A stretch of DNA of 64,000 nucleotides from Psychroserpens luteus (GCF_015319355.1 NZ_JADILU010000002.1:248001-312000); one strand, 5' to 3'. Shown: positions 36,725-46,344, numbered from the stretch's first letter. The notes: a model not told the origin generated them from the sequence alone. Numbers and translations: made by a program.

Positions 36725-38176
36725 TTACTCTCCTAAATAGGCTTGCTCAGTTTCACAACCAAAAAGACTTTTCTCTTTGATAAGGCTTGATACACCTTCT
36801 GGCAACATGCTTTCCCAGCCATCATCACCATTAGCAATCATTTTTAATACTGTTCTTGAAAATACAGATAATGTAGATTCATCATAATCTGTGATATCTA
36901 CAACTTTACCATTGTATTTAAAGAACTTGTACAGTTCTTTCATACGTGGATGTACTTTTAAATTTTCACTATCTGTTACAGTACCATCTTCATTTTTCAT
37001 AGGATATAGGTACACTCTTAAATCTTTGTAGAATAATTTACCGAAGGCTTCTAAGATTCCACCACTTAAATGACGGTAATATTTCTCATCAAAAATATCA
37101 ACGAGGTTATTAACTCCCATTGCTAATCCCATACGAGCTTTAGTATATTGAGAGAAATATTCAACCAATTTATAATACTCTTGAAAGTTTGAAATCAATA
37201 CTGTTTGTCCTAAAGAACAAAGTAATTTAGCACGATCCATGAAATCTTGTTCATCAATTTCGCCTTCTGCACGAAGATTTGATAATGTAATTTCGAAAAT
37301 TACTTGAGTTTTATCTAAATCAACTTTATTCTCTTTAATGAACATCTCATAAGATTTCTTATACATGTCCATATTAACTTTTGTTACAGGTCTAAAACTA
37401 CCACGTAACGCCAAAATATTCTTTTTGTAAAGTACTTTTGCAGGTAATACATTTGTTCCATCTGGAGAAAACATGACAGCATCTGTCATTCCGTTTTTTA
37501 CCAATTGTAAACTCATTAAACGATTATCAACACCTTCAAAAATAGGTCCGGAAAAATTAATCGTATCAATTTCTACTTGATCTTTATCTAAATGGTCATA
37601 TAAATAACGTAAGAGTTTTTTAGGTTCATTGTATTTATAAAATGCACCATAAATTAAATTAGTCCCTAAAACACCTAAGGTTTCTTGTTGTAATCTTGCA
37701 TCTGTTTCTTTAAACCTAAGGTGTAAAACAATTTCATTATAACCTTCATCTGGATCAACTTGGTATTTAATACCTACCCAACCATGACCTTTATATTTTT
37801 TGGCAAAATCAATTGTAGCAACTGTATTTGCATACGCAAAAAACATTTTATTAGGATGTGTTTCTCTTAGAATACGCTCTTCTACAAGGTTTACTTCATG
37901 GTCTAGCATTTTTCTAAGACGAGCTTCTGTCACATAACGCTTGTCGTTTTCAATACCATAAATGGCATCACTAAACGCTTTGTCGTAAGCAGACATTGCT
38001 TTTGCAATCGTACCTGATGCTCCACCTGCTCTAAAAAACTGACGTACAGTTTCTTGTCCTGCACCAATTTCGGCGAAGGTTCCGTAGATGTTTTCATTTA
38101 AGTTGATGCGTAAACATTTCGTTTTTAACGAAGGAATCTCATCAAACTCTCTATCTCCTTTTAAGGTTATTTCCAT
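36725..38176 (-). CDS. Conserved cytoplasmic protein of unknown function, 483 residues
   Basis: A soluble protein beginning MEITLKGDREFDEIPSLKTK, with no signal peptide or membrane segment. It contains GAGQETVRQFFRAGGASGTI near residue 40 and AMGVNNLVDIFDEKYYRHLS near 355. Homologues are widespread in Bacteroidota under inconsistent labels; I do not trust any of them here. The glycine-rich N-terminal segment might bind a nucleotide, but no standard P-loop is present. It is transcribed alone. Confidence 0.7.
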   Translation of the reverse strand: MEITLKGDREFDEIPSLKTKCLRINLNENIYGTFAEIGAGQETVRQFFRAGGASGTIAKAMSAYDKAFSDAIYGIENDKRYVTEARLRKMLDHEVNLVEERILRETHPNKMFFAYANTVATIDFAKKYKGHGWVGIKYQVDPDEGYNEIVLHLRFKETDARLQQETLGVLGTNLIYGAFYKYNEPKKLLRYLYDHLDKDQVEIDTINFSGPIFEGVDNRLMSLQLVKNGMTDAVMFSPDGTNVLPAKVLYKKNILALRGSFRPVTKVNMDMYKKSYEMFIKENKVDLDKTQVIFEITLSNLRAEGEIDEQDFMDRAKLLCSLGQTVLISNFQEYYKLVEYFSQYTKARMGLAMGVNNLVDIFDEKYYRHLSGGILEAFGKLFYKDLRVYLYPMKNEDGTVTDSENLKVHPRMKELYKFFKYNGKVVDITDYDESTLSVFSRTVLKMIANGDDGWESMLPEGVSSLIKEKSLFGCETEQAYLGE

Positions 38177-38245
38177 TTTGTGGTTTGGGTTTTGTCAACT
38201 ACACAAAGGTATTAAATTAGGAGGTTAAACTAAAAAAATTAGTTT

Positions 38246-38253
38246 TATTTTTG
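38246..38253 (+). promoter_or_regulatory. -7 promoter box TATTTTTG
   Basis: It matches TAnnTTTG and lies 18 bases before the TTG start of the metallo-hydrolase gene. The -33 region has only TTA. Confidence 0.5.
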
Positions 38254-38271
38254 CTGTAAAGAAAATAGACA

Positions 38272-39033
38272 TTGAAAGTAACATTTTTGGGTACAGGTAC
38301 ATCACAAGGAATTCCAGTTATTGGGAGCGATCATCCTGTGTGCCTAAGTACCAATCCAAAAGATAAACGATTGCGTGTTTCTGTGATGATAGAATGGGAT
38401 GATTATGTTTATGTGATTGATTGCGGACCAGATTTTAGGCAACAGATGCTTAGAGCACATTGTAGTAAGATTGATGGTATCGTTTTTACTCACGAACACT
38501 CAGACCATACAGCAGGACTGGATGATATTCGTCCGTTTTATTTTCGTCAAGGTGATATTCCGTTTTATGCGCATAAGCGTGTGTTACGTGAATTATCAAT
38601 ACGCTTTAATTATATTTTTACTACTGAAGACAAGTATCCTGGAGTGCCTAGCGTGATTCAGAATGAAATAAAAAATGAATCTTTTCTCCTCGGAAATTTG
38701 CCAGTCATGCCAATTAATGGCTATCATCATAAACTTCAGGTTTTTGGGTTCCGTTTTGGAGATTTTGCATATCTCACAGATATGAAAACTGTAGCAGACG
38801 AAGAAATTGATAAATTAAAAGGTGTAAAAGTACTTGTTGTTAATGCTTTGCGGGAAAAAGAGCATATGTCACATTTTAACTTAAAAGAAGCACTCGATTT
38901 TATTGATAAAGTCAAACCAGAAACCGCTTATTTAACACATATTAGCCACTATTTAGGTTTTCATGATGTGGTACAACAAACCTTACCAGAAAACGTTTAT
39001 TTAGCTTACGATAACTTACAAATAGAATTATAA
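38272..39033 (+). CDS. Metallo-beta-lactamase-fold hydrolase (PhnP/RNase Z-like)
   Basis: A 253-residue soluble enzyme. The start KVTFLGTGTSQGIPVIG, metal motif FTHEHSDHTAGLDD (HxHxDH) and LTDMKT and HISHYLG later ligands are all intact, as in PhnP-like phosphodiesterases. Substrate unknown: a cyclic phosphate or nucleotide is likely for the family. The start codon is TTG; no ATG fits, since the family's first residues begin exactly here. Confidence 0.85.
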   Translation: MKVTFLGTGTSQGIPVIGSDHPVCLSTNPKDKRLRVSVMIEWDDYVYVIDCGPDFRQQMLRAHCSKIDGIVFTHEHSDHTAGLDDIRPFYFRQGDIPFYAHKRVLRELSIRFNYIFTTEDKYPGVPSVIQNEIKNESFLLGNLPVMPINGYHHKLQVFGFRFGDFAYLTDMKTVADEEIDKLKGVKVLVVNALREKEHMSHFNLKEALDFIDKVKPETAYLTHISHYLGFHDVVQQTLPENVYLAYDNLQIEL

Positions 39034-39126
39034 AAGATGGAACGAGCATGCTAAAAAGGTTCTTGTTTTTGATAATTATGATTTGCGAACAACATATGAC
39101 AACTAAAAAACATTAAAAAATACCAT

Positions 39127-39630
39127 ATGAAAAAAAGACTTTTTATGTACCTGTTTATTTTCACGCTATTGCTCGTGATTTTTCAATTCGTAAACTCAAA
39201 AAAGATTATTGAGAGCTATGACCAGAAACTCACGAATTATATGGAGAAGAATACGGAGTTAAAGGATTCAATAAGTTCTATAGAAGATAATAAAAGTATA
39301 GATTTATATACCTTTAGATTTGATACTAATGATAGTGCGATGACGTATTGGGAAAATGAAGGCTATCGTATTTCAGAATTTGTACCCTTTTTAAAAGATC
39401 AACTCATGAATCTTAATATTTATGATACCGAAGATCATCCATTAGTGCCTTATGCATCAATGACTGGAAATAAAATGCTTATCGATCAAATAAGAATTAT
39501 CAACCATAAATGGATTGTTGCTAGTTTTACAGATGGTACATATTGGGGAGAAATGCTTTTGGCTTATGATATTGAAGATAAGAAGAACCTGAAATTTAAG
39601 GTGATTGAGTCTATTTTGTATCAGCCTTAA
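39127..39630 (+). CDS. Membrane-anchored hypothetical protein
   Basis: 167 residues with an N-terminal membrane anchor (about 5-24, LFMYLFIFTLLLVIFQFVNS), a short coiled-coil-like helix and an extracytoplasmic domain (YTFRFDTNDSAMTYWENEGY, NHKWIVASFTDGTYWGEML). The C-terminal pattern recurs in uncharacterised flavobacterial proteins as far as I recall. The next gene follows on the same strand after 52 bases. Confidence 0.65.
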   Translation: MKKRLFMYLFIFTLLLVIFQFVNSKKIIESYDQKLTNYMEKNTELKDSISSIEDNKSIDLYTFRFDTNDSAMTYWENEGYRISEFVPFLKDQLMNLNIYDTEDHPLVPYASMTGNKMLIDQIRIINHKWIVASFTDGTYWGEMLLAYDIEDKKNLKFKVIESILYQP

Positions 39631-39682
39631 GCTATAACTACTCAATAATCGAATTTTTGAGTCTTATGTATAAATATTATAA

Positions 39683-40183
39683 ATGAAAATAATCCCTTCT
39701 GATACTATAGAGATAGTAACTTCACTCACGATCAAAGAGGTAAAGGACATATTGGATAATAACATTCAACCAAAAGTTAAGTTTGATTTTAGTTTCTCTA
39801 ATAAGCATAAAGTTTTTGAAGGCTTTTTGAAACAAGATTCTTTTGAAATACAACGAATTATCAGAGGAAGAAATTCATTCATACCACAAATAAAAGGAAA
39901 AATTAAAAGCAACAATAATGGTTCAACATTAATGGTAGAACTTAAAATGAATCAATTTGTTATTGTTTTCGTGATAATATGGCTTGGAATTACTGGTGTA
40001 AGTTTTTTTGTTTCATTATTTGCGGTTTTTAATCAAGGCTTAAACCCAATAGCAGCTATTGGACCTGCTGTGATGATTGCTTTTGCTTTTGGTTTAATGA
40101 ATTATGGGTATAATAGCGAAAAGAAAAAAGCAATTGAAGCCTTAGAAAAAATATTAAAAGGTAAGATGCATTCTGCATTTTAG
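39683..40183 (+). CDS. Membrane protein with N-terminal soluble domain, unknown
   Basis: 166 residues. A predicted alpha/beta N-terminal domain of about 90 residues is followed by two membrane helices (FVIVFVIIWLGITGVSFFVS and PIAAIGPAVMIAFAFGLMNY) and a basic tail. No family is recognised. It converges with the acetyltransferase gene 33 bases away, without a hairpin between. Confidence 0.6.
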   Translation: MKIIPSDTIEIVTSLTIKEVKDILDNNIQPKVKFDFSFSNKHKVFEGFLKQDSFEIQRIIRGRNSFIPQIKGKIKSNNNGSTLMVELKMNQFVIVFVIIWLGITGVSFFVSLFAVFNQGLNPIAAIGPAVMIAFAFGLMNYGYNSEKKKAIEALEKILKGKMHSAF

Positions 40184-40215
40184 AAGTGATTGTAGACTTC
40201 TGTTTTATATTTGAG

Positions 40216-40752
40216 CTACATGTTATTTTCTTTCAGCCACTTTGTTATAGTAATACTAAATACCTTAAAACCATCAACTTGTTTTTCTAGAGTCATTCCG
40301 TTTTTGATGGCGACAATTTCCGAAGCTATATTATCTACATGCATCATAGAAACAACATTATCTGTGAATTCATGTTCAAAACAGAAGTCTCTACATTTTT
40401 TAGCAGCTTCTTGAGCATAACCTTTTCCCCAAAACTTTGGTAGAATAGAGTAGCCAACTTCTAAACGTTCTTCTTCTTCAATGGTTTGAATTAAAAGTCC
40501 AGATTGTCCAATAAAATCTCCTGTTTGTTTATCAATAAGAGCATTCATGCCTCCAAGATTATTCTCGTATCTATGCCATACTTTTTTGAACCAATAGTCG
40601 CATTGTTCGGTTTGTGACAAACCTTCTGGCATGCCTAGAAATTTATCAACGTTTTTTTCTTTGAATAGAGGTAACCAAGTATCATAATCAGCTGCAGTGA
40701 CTGGTCTAAACTGTAAGCGTTCGGTTTCTTGACCTGTAAGGAGATAGTTCAT
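40216..40752 (-). CDS. GNAT acetyltransferase (RimJ/RimL-like)
   Basis: A 178-residue GNAT acetyltransferase. The N-terminus TERLQFRPVTAADYDTWLPL and the acetyl-CoA motif VGYSILPKFWGKGYAQEAAK are characteristic; IASEIVAIKNGMTLE is the usual C-terminal helix. The substrate is unknown, either a small metabolite or a protein N-terminus. It is a single gene, preceded by the dispersed repeat at 40789. Confidence 0.85.
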   Translation of the reverse strand: MNYLLTGQETERLQFRPVTAADYDTWLPLFKEKNVDKFLGMPEGLSQTEQCDYWFKKVWHRYENNLGGMNALIDKQTGDFIGQSGLLIQTIEEEERLEVGYSILPKFWGKGYAQEAAKKCRDFCFEHEFTDNVVSMMHVDNIASEIVAIKNGMTLEKQVDGFKVFSITITKWLKENNM

Positions 40753-40788
40753 TTTTAATAAATTTTATACAATTTAATAATTTACTAT

Positions 40789-40855
40789 GAGATTCCTCGT
40801 TCCTCTGAATGATAAAAACAGATTGTATGTCATTTAGAGCGTAGCAAAGAATCTC
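40789..40855. repeat. Imperfect inverted repeat, MITE- or REP-like
   Basis: Ends GAGATTCCTCGTTCC.. and ..GTAGCAAAGAATCTC form a 67-base imperfect hairpin with inner arms TGAATGA / TCATTTA. The wording resembles a repeat class common between flavobacterial genes; this is from memory and not searched. Confidence 0.5.
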
Positions 40856-40959
40856 TAAAATAAGTTCTTCGCTTGTAATTAGATAACTTAAAGATGTGTT
40901 CTCAATGAAGGTACATCTTTATTTAACAATGTTCAGTTTGGTAATTTGAATAACGAAAT

Positions 40960-41607
40960 TTATATACGCGTTTCTAACCACCTCTTCAACTCATAAAAGT
41001 TTTGAGGAGCAACACCATGACCAACAGGGAATTCTGAAAAGGTGTTTTTTATATGTAATGTATCTAGAAATTTAGGTGCTTTTCTCGCCCAATCAATAGG
41101 TATTACTTGATCTACGCTACCATGAGAACAATAAAAATCCAGATTAGAATAGTCTTTATCTTTTAAATTATCGTTGAGCATATCTTCACTTATGTAACCA
41201 CTTAAAGCGATGATATTCTTAACTTTTTCTGGATAGGTGAGTGCCACAGCATAACTTAAAATCGTGCCTTGACTAAATCCTAAAAGCGTCACATTATCTT
41301 TATTTACTGGATATTCTGCACAAGCATCACCAATAAACTGAGCTATTTTATCTCTAGATTCTACAGCTTGTTCAACATCGTTCCATTTATTTTGTTGAGC
41401 ATCAAAGTTTATAGCATACCAAGCGTTTCCGTATGGTTGCATTGGGTAAGGAGCTCTAACCGAAATTATAAACAATTCTTCTGGTAATTCTTGAGCAAAC
41501 GAGAATAAATCGTTCTCATCGCTACCATAACCATGACACATAATTAGTAATGGCGCGTTCTCTTTTAGAGTAGAAGGTCTGGTGATGTGGTGTAATTGTA
41601 AATTCAT
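40960..41607 (-). CDS. Alpha/beta-hydrolase, carboxylesterase/phospholipase-like
   Basis: 215 residues. The nucleophile elbow is GFSQGTI, an early GYGSDENDL loop forms the oxyanion region, and D/H follow in SVDQVIP and PVGHGVAP; this is the arrangement of the acyl-protein-thioesterase/carboxylesterase family. No signal peptide, so it is cytoplasmic. It is last in the batA-dihydroorotase-like-DUF4870-like operon, 3 bases after the previous gene. Confidence 0.85.
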   Translation of the reverse strand: MNLQLHHITRPSTLKENAPLLIMCHGYGSDENDLFSFAQELPEELFIISVRAPYPMQPYGNAWYAINFDAQQNKWNDVEQAVESRDKIAQFIGDACAEYPVNKDNVTLLGFSQGTILSYAVALTYPEKVKNIIALSGYISEDMLNDNLKDKDYSNLDFYCSHGSVDQVIPIDWARKAPKFLDTLHIKNTFSEFPVGHGVAPQNFYELKRWLETRI

Positions 41608-41610
41608 AAA

Positions 41611-41943
41611 TTATTGTCCGATTTGTGCAAAAAGTTTCTGAAAATATGGTCCTAGAATTGGGACTTCATTCATTTTTTTTCCGACAGCTCCAAATATTCC
41701 ATAAGTAAAAAGTACGATAAAGAAAATCCAAAATGAAGTGGAAATCATCAAGCTGTCAAATGCACCTATAAAATAGCCTAGTAATATTTGAAGCAACCAT
41801 AAACCTAATGCTTGACGTATGTGAAATAATACTAAAGGGTTTTGCTTCTCACGATTCATAAAGAAAGCAATTAATGTTCCAATAAGTGTGATATAAGCTA
41901 CGATAGCTAATTTATCGTTGTTGTCTTCTGATGTATTTTGCAT
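41611..41943 (-). CDS. DUF4870/Tic20-like small membrane protein
   Basis: 110 residues with about three membrane helices and the conserved FHIRQALGLWLLQ segment found in DUF4870/Tic20-like proteins. Function unknown. It is in an operon, 5 bases after the dihydroorotase-like gene and 3 bases before the hydrolase. Confidence 0.7.
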   Translation of the reverse strand: MQNTSEDNNDKLAIVAYITLIGTLIAFFMNREKQNPLVLFHIRQALGLWLLQILLGYFIGAFDSLMISTSFWIFFIVLFTYGIFGAVGKKMNEVPILGPYFQKLFAQIGQ

Positions 41944-41948
41944 TTAAC

Positions 41949-43202
41949 TTAATTTAAAATCAATTGATTATTAGAAATAATACCATAAACGATTCCTTTT
42001 AATTCCTTATCAAGAAACATAGAGTTTTTGGATGTAGATATGATGTTTTCCGAAGAAAAAGTATAAGTTTTATTAGGATTAAATAAGGCTAAATTAGCTT
42101 TATTTCCAATAGAAATAGGAGCGCTTTCAACTTTAAAACGGTCTTTTCCTTTTGTAAGTAATTCAATAGTTTTCTTTACTGTAAAGATAGAGTTTAATGC
42201 TCCAAAAGCGCTTTCTAAACCAATAGTTCCATATTTAGCGTAATCAAATTCTATCTTTTTATGCTCGATGTCTATTGGGTTATGATCACTTGTGACCATA
42301 TCGATTGTTCCATCTTTGAGTCCGTTAATTAACGCATCAATATCGCTTTGTGTTCTAAGAGGAGGCAATACTTTAAAGTTGGTGTCAAATGTTGTTAAAT
42401 TTTCATCTGTAAACACCAAATTATGAATCGCAACGCTACAAGTAACGTCTAGTTTTTTTTGTTTTGCAGCTCTAATTAATTCAACCGATTTTGCTGTAGA
42501 TATGGTTGGGATGTGAAGTTTACCTTCAGTATATTCTAGAATAAATAAATCTCTGGCGATTTGTAATTCTTCGGCTAAAGTAGGATTCCCTTTTAAACCT
42601 AATGAGGTACTCGTCACATTCTCATTCATGACGCCTAATCCTGTTATTTTTGATTCCTGCGGAAATGAGCAAACCAAACCTCCAAAATTGCTAGCATATT
42701 GTAATGCGACTTTCATCAAGTTTGGATTGGCAATTGGTTTTTGATAATCATAAAAAGCCACAGCTCCAGCCGAAGTCATATCGAATAATTCGGCTAAATC
42801 CGTACTATCGCTATGCTTTGTTAAGGCTCCAATTGGTAATAATTGGACAGCATGATTGGCAGATTTAGATTTCAAGAAAGAAATATCTGCATAACTATCA
42901 ATCACAGGATTGGTATTTGAATTCACTGCAACCGAAGTAAATCCAGAGTGTACAGCTGTTTTAAGTCCGTTTTCTATCGTCTCACGTTCTTCATAACCAG
43001 GTTCTCCAAAACTTACCGAACTATCAAACCATCCTTGTGAGACATGGAGGTGATCTAGTGTAATCTCTTTATAGTTTTTAGGGTTTTGAATACGTTTTGA
43101 AATTTGAGAAATCAATCCCTTTTCAATTAGAATATCAACGGTTTGATTGTGAAAATCGCTTTTAGGGTCAACTATTGTGGCAGATTTTACAAGTACGTTC
43201 AT
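41949..43202 (-). CDS. Dihydroorotase-like protein lacking metal ligands
   Basis: 417 residues with amidohydrolase fold and clear dihydroorotase layout (SQGWFDSSVSFGEPGYEERE, AVNSNTNPVID, TSDHNPIDIEHK). In an active enzyme the first motif is DxHxHxR; here it is D60-S-S-V-S-F-G, so both histidines and the arginine are missing. The later histidines also seem lost: LVCSFPQES for VxxHxED, and LHIPTISTA for the HxxHxST motif. It may be a structural partner, like the inactive PyrC' of some aspartate transcarbamoylase complexes, rather than the pyrimidine-pathway enzyme. It overlaps the batA gene by 4 bases. Confidence 0.8.
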   Translation of the reverse strand: MNVLVKSATIVDPKSDFHNQTVDILIEKGLISQISKRIQNPKNYKEITLDHLHVSQGWFDSSVSFGEPGYEERETIENGLKTAVHSGFTSVAVNSNTNPVIDSYADISFLKSKSANHAVQLLPIGALTKHSDSTDLAELFDMTSAGAVAFYDYQKPIANPNLMKVALQYASNFGGLVCSFPQESKITGLGVMNENVTSTSLGLKGNPTLAEELQIARDLFILEYTEGKLHIPTISTAKSVELIRAAKQKKLDVTCSVAIHNLVFTDENLTTFDTNFKVLPPLRTQSDIDALINGLKDGTIDMVTSDHNPIDIEHKKIEFDYAKYGTIGLESAFGALNSIFTVKKTIELLTKGKDRFKVESAPISIGNKANLALFNPNKTYTFSSENIISTSKNSMFLDKELKGIVYGIISNNQLILN

Positions 43203-45124
43203 TTTAGGAATTTTAAGATGAGCATTTCAATGATTAAGAAAATCACTGCAAAAATAACAAACCATTTCCATAGTTCGTTAACATTTGTTGCACTTTTGAT
43301 ATCACTTATTGCAGAGGCTACCGAATTATTTACACTAGCGTTCGTAAAATTTTGAGTATCAAAATAATTGAGATTACTTTCATTACGGTCAAAATTGAAG
43401 CTTAAGTTTTTTAGAAAAGTCTCCTTATTTTGAACAGAAATAATTCCAGCAATATCTGGATATGTATTGGTAATTAACTCCACTTTGTTATCATAAGTTT
43501 GCTGTAACGGGATTACAGAATTCTCACCATTAACCAAAGTTAGAATATCGTCTTGTTGCAGTTGTGTAGCGATATCAATTGTATTTTCTTCTCCAATAGT
43601 ATAATATAAATTTCCAGTTTTTAAACTCTGTTTTCCAATATTATACAAGACAGGAACAATTAAAGGCGAGTTTTTAAAATTAGAATTTTTATCATCTACT
43701 GCTGCGGAAAATCGATAGGCATTACCACTTTGAGCAAGAAAAGACGTACCATCTTCATAACTTAAAATTGATGATACTGAGCTAGTCGCATTTGCATAAA
43801 ACCCATTTACTTTTGGATACTGAAAATTAGAAACCCGCTTATCAAACACATTAGTTAATAAAGGATGCGAATAGTTAATCGTAGTAATTTTCTTTTCTAC
43901 GGAATTTAACCCTCCAAAACTCGATAATCCATAACTATTAAAAAGTTGATTATAAGTATTGACGTTAATATCATTTGAAGGAATGACTAATAGTTTTCCA
44001 TCATTATCTGTAAACGATTTTAAGGCAGTTGTAAGAGAATTTGGGATCTCTTTCAACTCATTTAGGATGATTAAATTTTGTTGCTCTAAGGTATTGTAAT
44101 TTAAAGCATTAAAATTTGAAGATGTATATTGAAATTCATCACTCGTGTAAATTTTTTGAAGAAATGTGTCATCAACTTCATTGATTGCTAACACATTTAT
44201 TTTTTCACGCTGATCTATATTAAAATAGAGTGTATTATCATATTGAAGGTTGTTGTCATCAATTACGAGTTTACCATTAAAAACCGAATTTGTAGGTATT
44301 GTAAAACTTGTCGTTGTTTCATCAGTAATATCAACTGCAGTTTTAGCAATGAGTTTGTCGTCGTTAAACAGAGATACAGGTAAAGTTTCTATAGCGTCAC
44401 CTTGATTTTTGAGACGAACAGTAAGTTCTAAATTTTCAACCGTAGTTTTAGAAATGTAAACGCTGTCTATCGCAATATTACTTTGATTTGAAGGTTGGAG
44501 TTGTACTAGTTTTAAATTTATCAAACTATCATTTGTAACTGTTAAACTTTCGCTTTTTTGCTGAAAATCTGATACTAAAACTAAGTTTTTAATAGAACTC
44601 TCATCATTAGAAAATAATTTTTTTCCTTTTAGAACAACTGCATCGTAAGCTAGTTGATTAGGAGAATGTTCTAATTGGATTAAATCATTCTTAATCGCTT
44701 TGATACTCGTTTTATTAAAATTTGCATCATTTGTAAAAATAGAAACTTGTTCATTCTCATCAATATTTTCTATAATATCTTGAACTGCAGAATTAAGCAA
44801 ACTCCCATTATTACTAGGAGATTGCATACTAAAAGAATTATCGAGATAGATAACCGTTTCGCTTTTGGTATTAAAACTATCAGAATTTGAAATGTATGGT
44901 TGTGCAAATGCAATAATAACACAAGCAAGAAGCAACATCCTTGTAATTAAGGTGAGCCATTTTTTTATTTGAGAGCTTTTACGTGTTTGTATCGTAAGTT
45001 CCTTTAAAAACTGAACATTAGTAAAAGGTACACTCTTAAATTTTCTAAGTTGAAATAAGTGAACAATAATAGGGATGATGAGCAGCAGTAAAGCGTAAAG
45101 AAGTTCTGGGTGTTTAAACTGCAT
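43199..45124 (-). CDS. BatA-domain protein, von Willebrand-like region
   Basis: 641 residues. An N-terminal double membrane domain (HPELLYALLLLIIPIIVHLF; LLLACVIIAFAQPYI) is the BatA hallmark. It is followed by a von Willebrand A-like region beginning VIYLDNSFSMQSPSNN (MIDAS-type DxSxS is DNSFS here) and a long extracytoplasmic part; a final helix near 620-638 anchors the C-terminus. Bat proteins are linked to aerotolerance and envelope stress in Bacteroides. It is the first gene of the operon with the dihydroorotase-like, DUF4870-like and hydrolase genes. Confidence 0.85.
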   Translation of the reverse strand: MQFKHPELLYALLLLIIPIIVHLFQLRKFKSVPFTNVQFLKELTIQTRKSSQIKKWLTLITRMLLLACVIIAFAQPYISNSDSFNTKSETVIYLDNSFSMQSPSNNGSLLNSAVQDIIENIDENEQVSIFTNDANFNKTSIKAIKNDLIQLEHSPNQLAYDAVVLKGKKLFSNDESSIKNLVLVSDFQQKSESLTVTNDSLINLKLVQLQPSNQSNIAIDSVYISKTTVENLELTVRLKNQGDAIETLPVSLFNDDKLIAKTAVDITDETTTSFTIPTNSVFNGKLVIDDNNLQYDNTLYFNIDQREKINVLAINEVDDTFLQKIYTSDEFQYTSSNFNALNYNTLEQQNLIILNELKEIPNSLTTALKSFTDNDGKLLVIPSNDINVNTYNQLFNSYGLSSFGGLNSVEKKITTINYSHPLLTNVFDKRVSNFQYPKVNGFYANATSSVSSILSYEDGTSFLAQSGNAYRFSAAVDDKNSNFKNSPLIVPVLYNIGKQSLKTGNLYYTIGEENTIDIATQLQQDDILTLVNGENSVIPLQQTYDNKVELITNTYPDIAGIISVQNKETFLKNLSFNFDRNESNLNYFDTQNFTNASVNNSVASAISDIKSATNVNELWKWFVIFAVIFLIIEMLILKFLK

Positions 45125-45234
45125 TCCTGTTTTTGAGATTGTTTGTATTAGAAATCAAATATAGAAAATGATAAGGGATTTGCGGGTTTTGGTTTTGAGA
45201 ATTTTAACAGATAGTTTTTTTAACGCAAATTATT

Positions 45235-46242
45235 CTAGCAAAAAAAGAAATAATCAACCATAGACTCCATTTGTTGTGCTTTAAAATAAGTCTTAATTTC
45301 TAATTGAGCTTCAGTATTAGCTACACTCACAATACATTGAGGATGCTCTAAAGCATTTAAATGTTCAAAGCTATACATTAACTCATCATAAATGTGTTTG
45401 CCTATTTTTTTAGGGTTGTCACAAATCCAGATAAAATTAATACCTTTCTGTTTGAGAAGTTTCGCTACTTTTTTCCCTTTTTGACCTGCTCCCCAAATGG
45501 TTAATGGTCTTGAAGCATCATAATTAAGCTCTAAAAAATAATCGATTTTAAGTTCTAGAAAATGATTTTCGGCATAATGATCGTCAGTTCTTGATGCTCT
45601 TGTGCTGTAATCTCGCCAATAGTGTAAAACAGATGTGGTTGGAATACAGCGCATTTCATTTTTGTAAAACCGAAATGTTAAGTCATAATCTTCGGGATAG
45701 CGATTTGGAGAAAACGCGCCACATGCATCAAAATCATCTCGATGAATCATCCAACAAGGTGATGGGATGACACATTCTTTATAGATTTCTTGATAGTTAT
45801 GACCATTTTGTGTCAATGTGTTTAACCAAGATTCATATTTAGCATAACCCTCACCAATACCTTCTTCACTAAAATATTTTACGAGACCTAATGCAATATG
45901 TTGTGTGCCATGGCTTTGTAAATCTTTTAGCATGACGCTCAACTTTTCTGGATGCATGATGTCATCACTATCCATTCTTGTGATGTAGGTTCCGTTACTT
46001 TTAGAATGCGCTAAACGTAGGGCTTCAATAATGCCTTGACCTGAATTTTTTATCAGTTTTATGCGTTTATCCTTTTCCGCGAAAGCGAGAACAATATTAT
46101 AACTTTCATCTGTAGAGTGGTCATCAATAATGAGCAATTCCCAATGCTTATAAGTTTGATTTACAATAGAATCTAAGCATTCTGTCAAATAGTGAGACGT
46201 ATTTTTAAAAGGCGTAAGTATGCTAATTAGCGGTTTCTGCAT
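45235..46242 (-). CDS. Family 2 glycosyltransferase with C-terminal Rossmann-like domain
   Basis: 335 residues. The GT-A N-terminal domain starts ISILTPFKNTSHYLTECLDS, has the nucleotide-binding DDHSTDES and the metal motif RMDSDD. After residue about 240 a second domain follows with TIWGAGQKGKKVAKLLKQKG, a glycine-rich dinucleotide-type loop, and ICDNPKKIGKHIY. Sugar donor and acceptor are unknown. It is a single gene; a minus-strand TACTTTTG (complement of 46247-46254) may be its -7 box. Confidence 0.85.
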   Translation of the reverse strand: MQKPLISILTPFKNTSHYLTECLDSIVNQTYKHWELLIIDDHSTDESYNIVLAFAEKDKRIKLIKNSGQGIIEALRLAHSKSNGTYITRMDSDDIMHPEKLSVMLKDLQSHGTQHIALGLVKYFSEEGIGEGYAKYESWLNTLTQNGHNYQEIYKECVIPSPCWMIHRDDFDACGAFSPNRYPEDYDLTFRFYKNEMRCIPTTSVLHYWRDYSTRASRTDDHYAENHFLELKIDYFLELNYDASRPLTIWGAGQKGKKVAKLLKQKGINFIWICDNPKKIGKHIYDELMYSFEHLNALEHPQCIVSVANTEAQLEIKTYFKAQQMESMVDYFFFC

Positions 46243-46297
46243 GTTACAAAAGTACCATTTTTAACAAAATCTTAGCTTATTTAATAGTAACAGATTG

Positions 46298-46305
46298 TAG
46301 TTTTG
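46298..46305 (+). promoter_or_regulatory. -7 promoter box TAGTTTTG
   Basis: It matches TAnnTTTG, 40 bases before the M61 peptidase start. No clear -33 TTG is present. Confidence 0.45.
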
Positions 46306-46344
46306 CACGTCGAATCCTACAATTAAAAAAACAATTTATTATAT

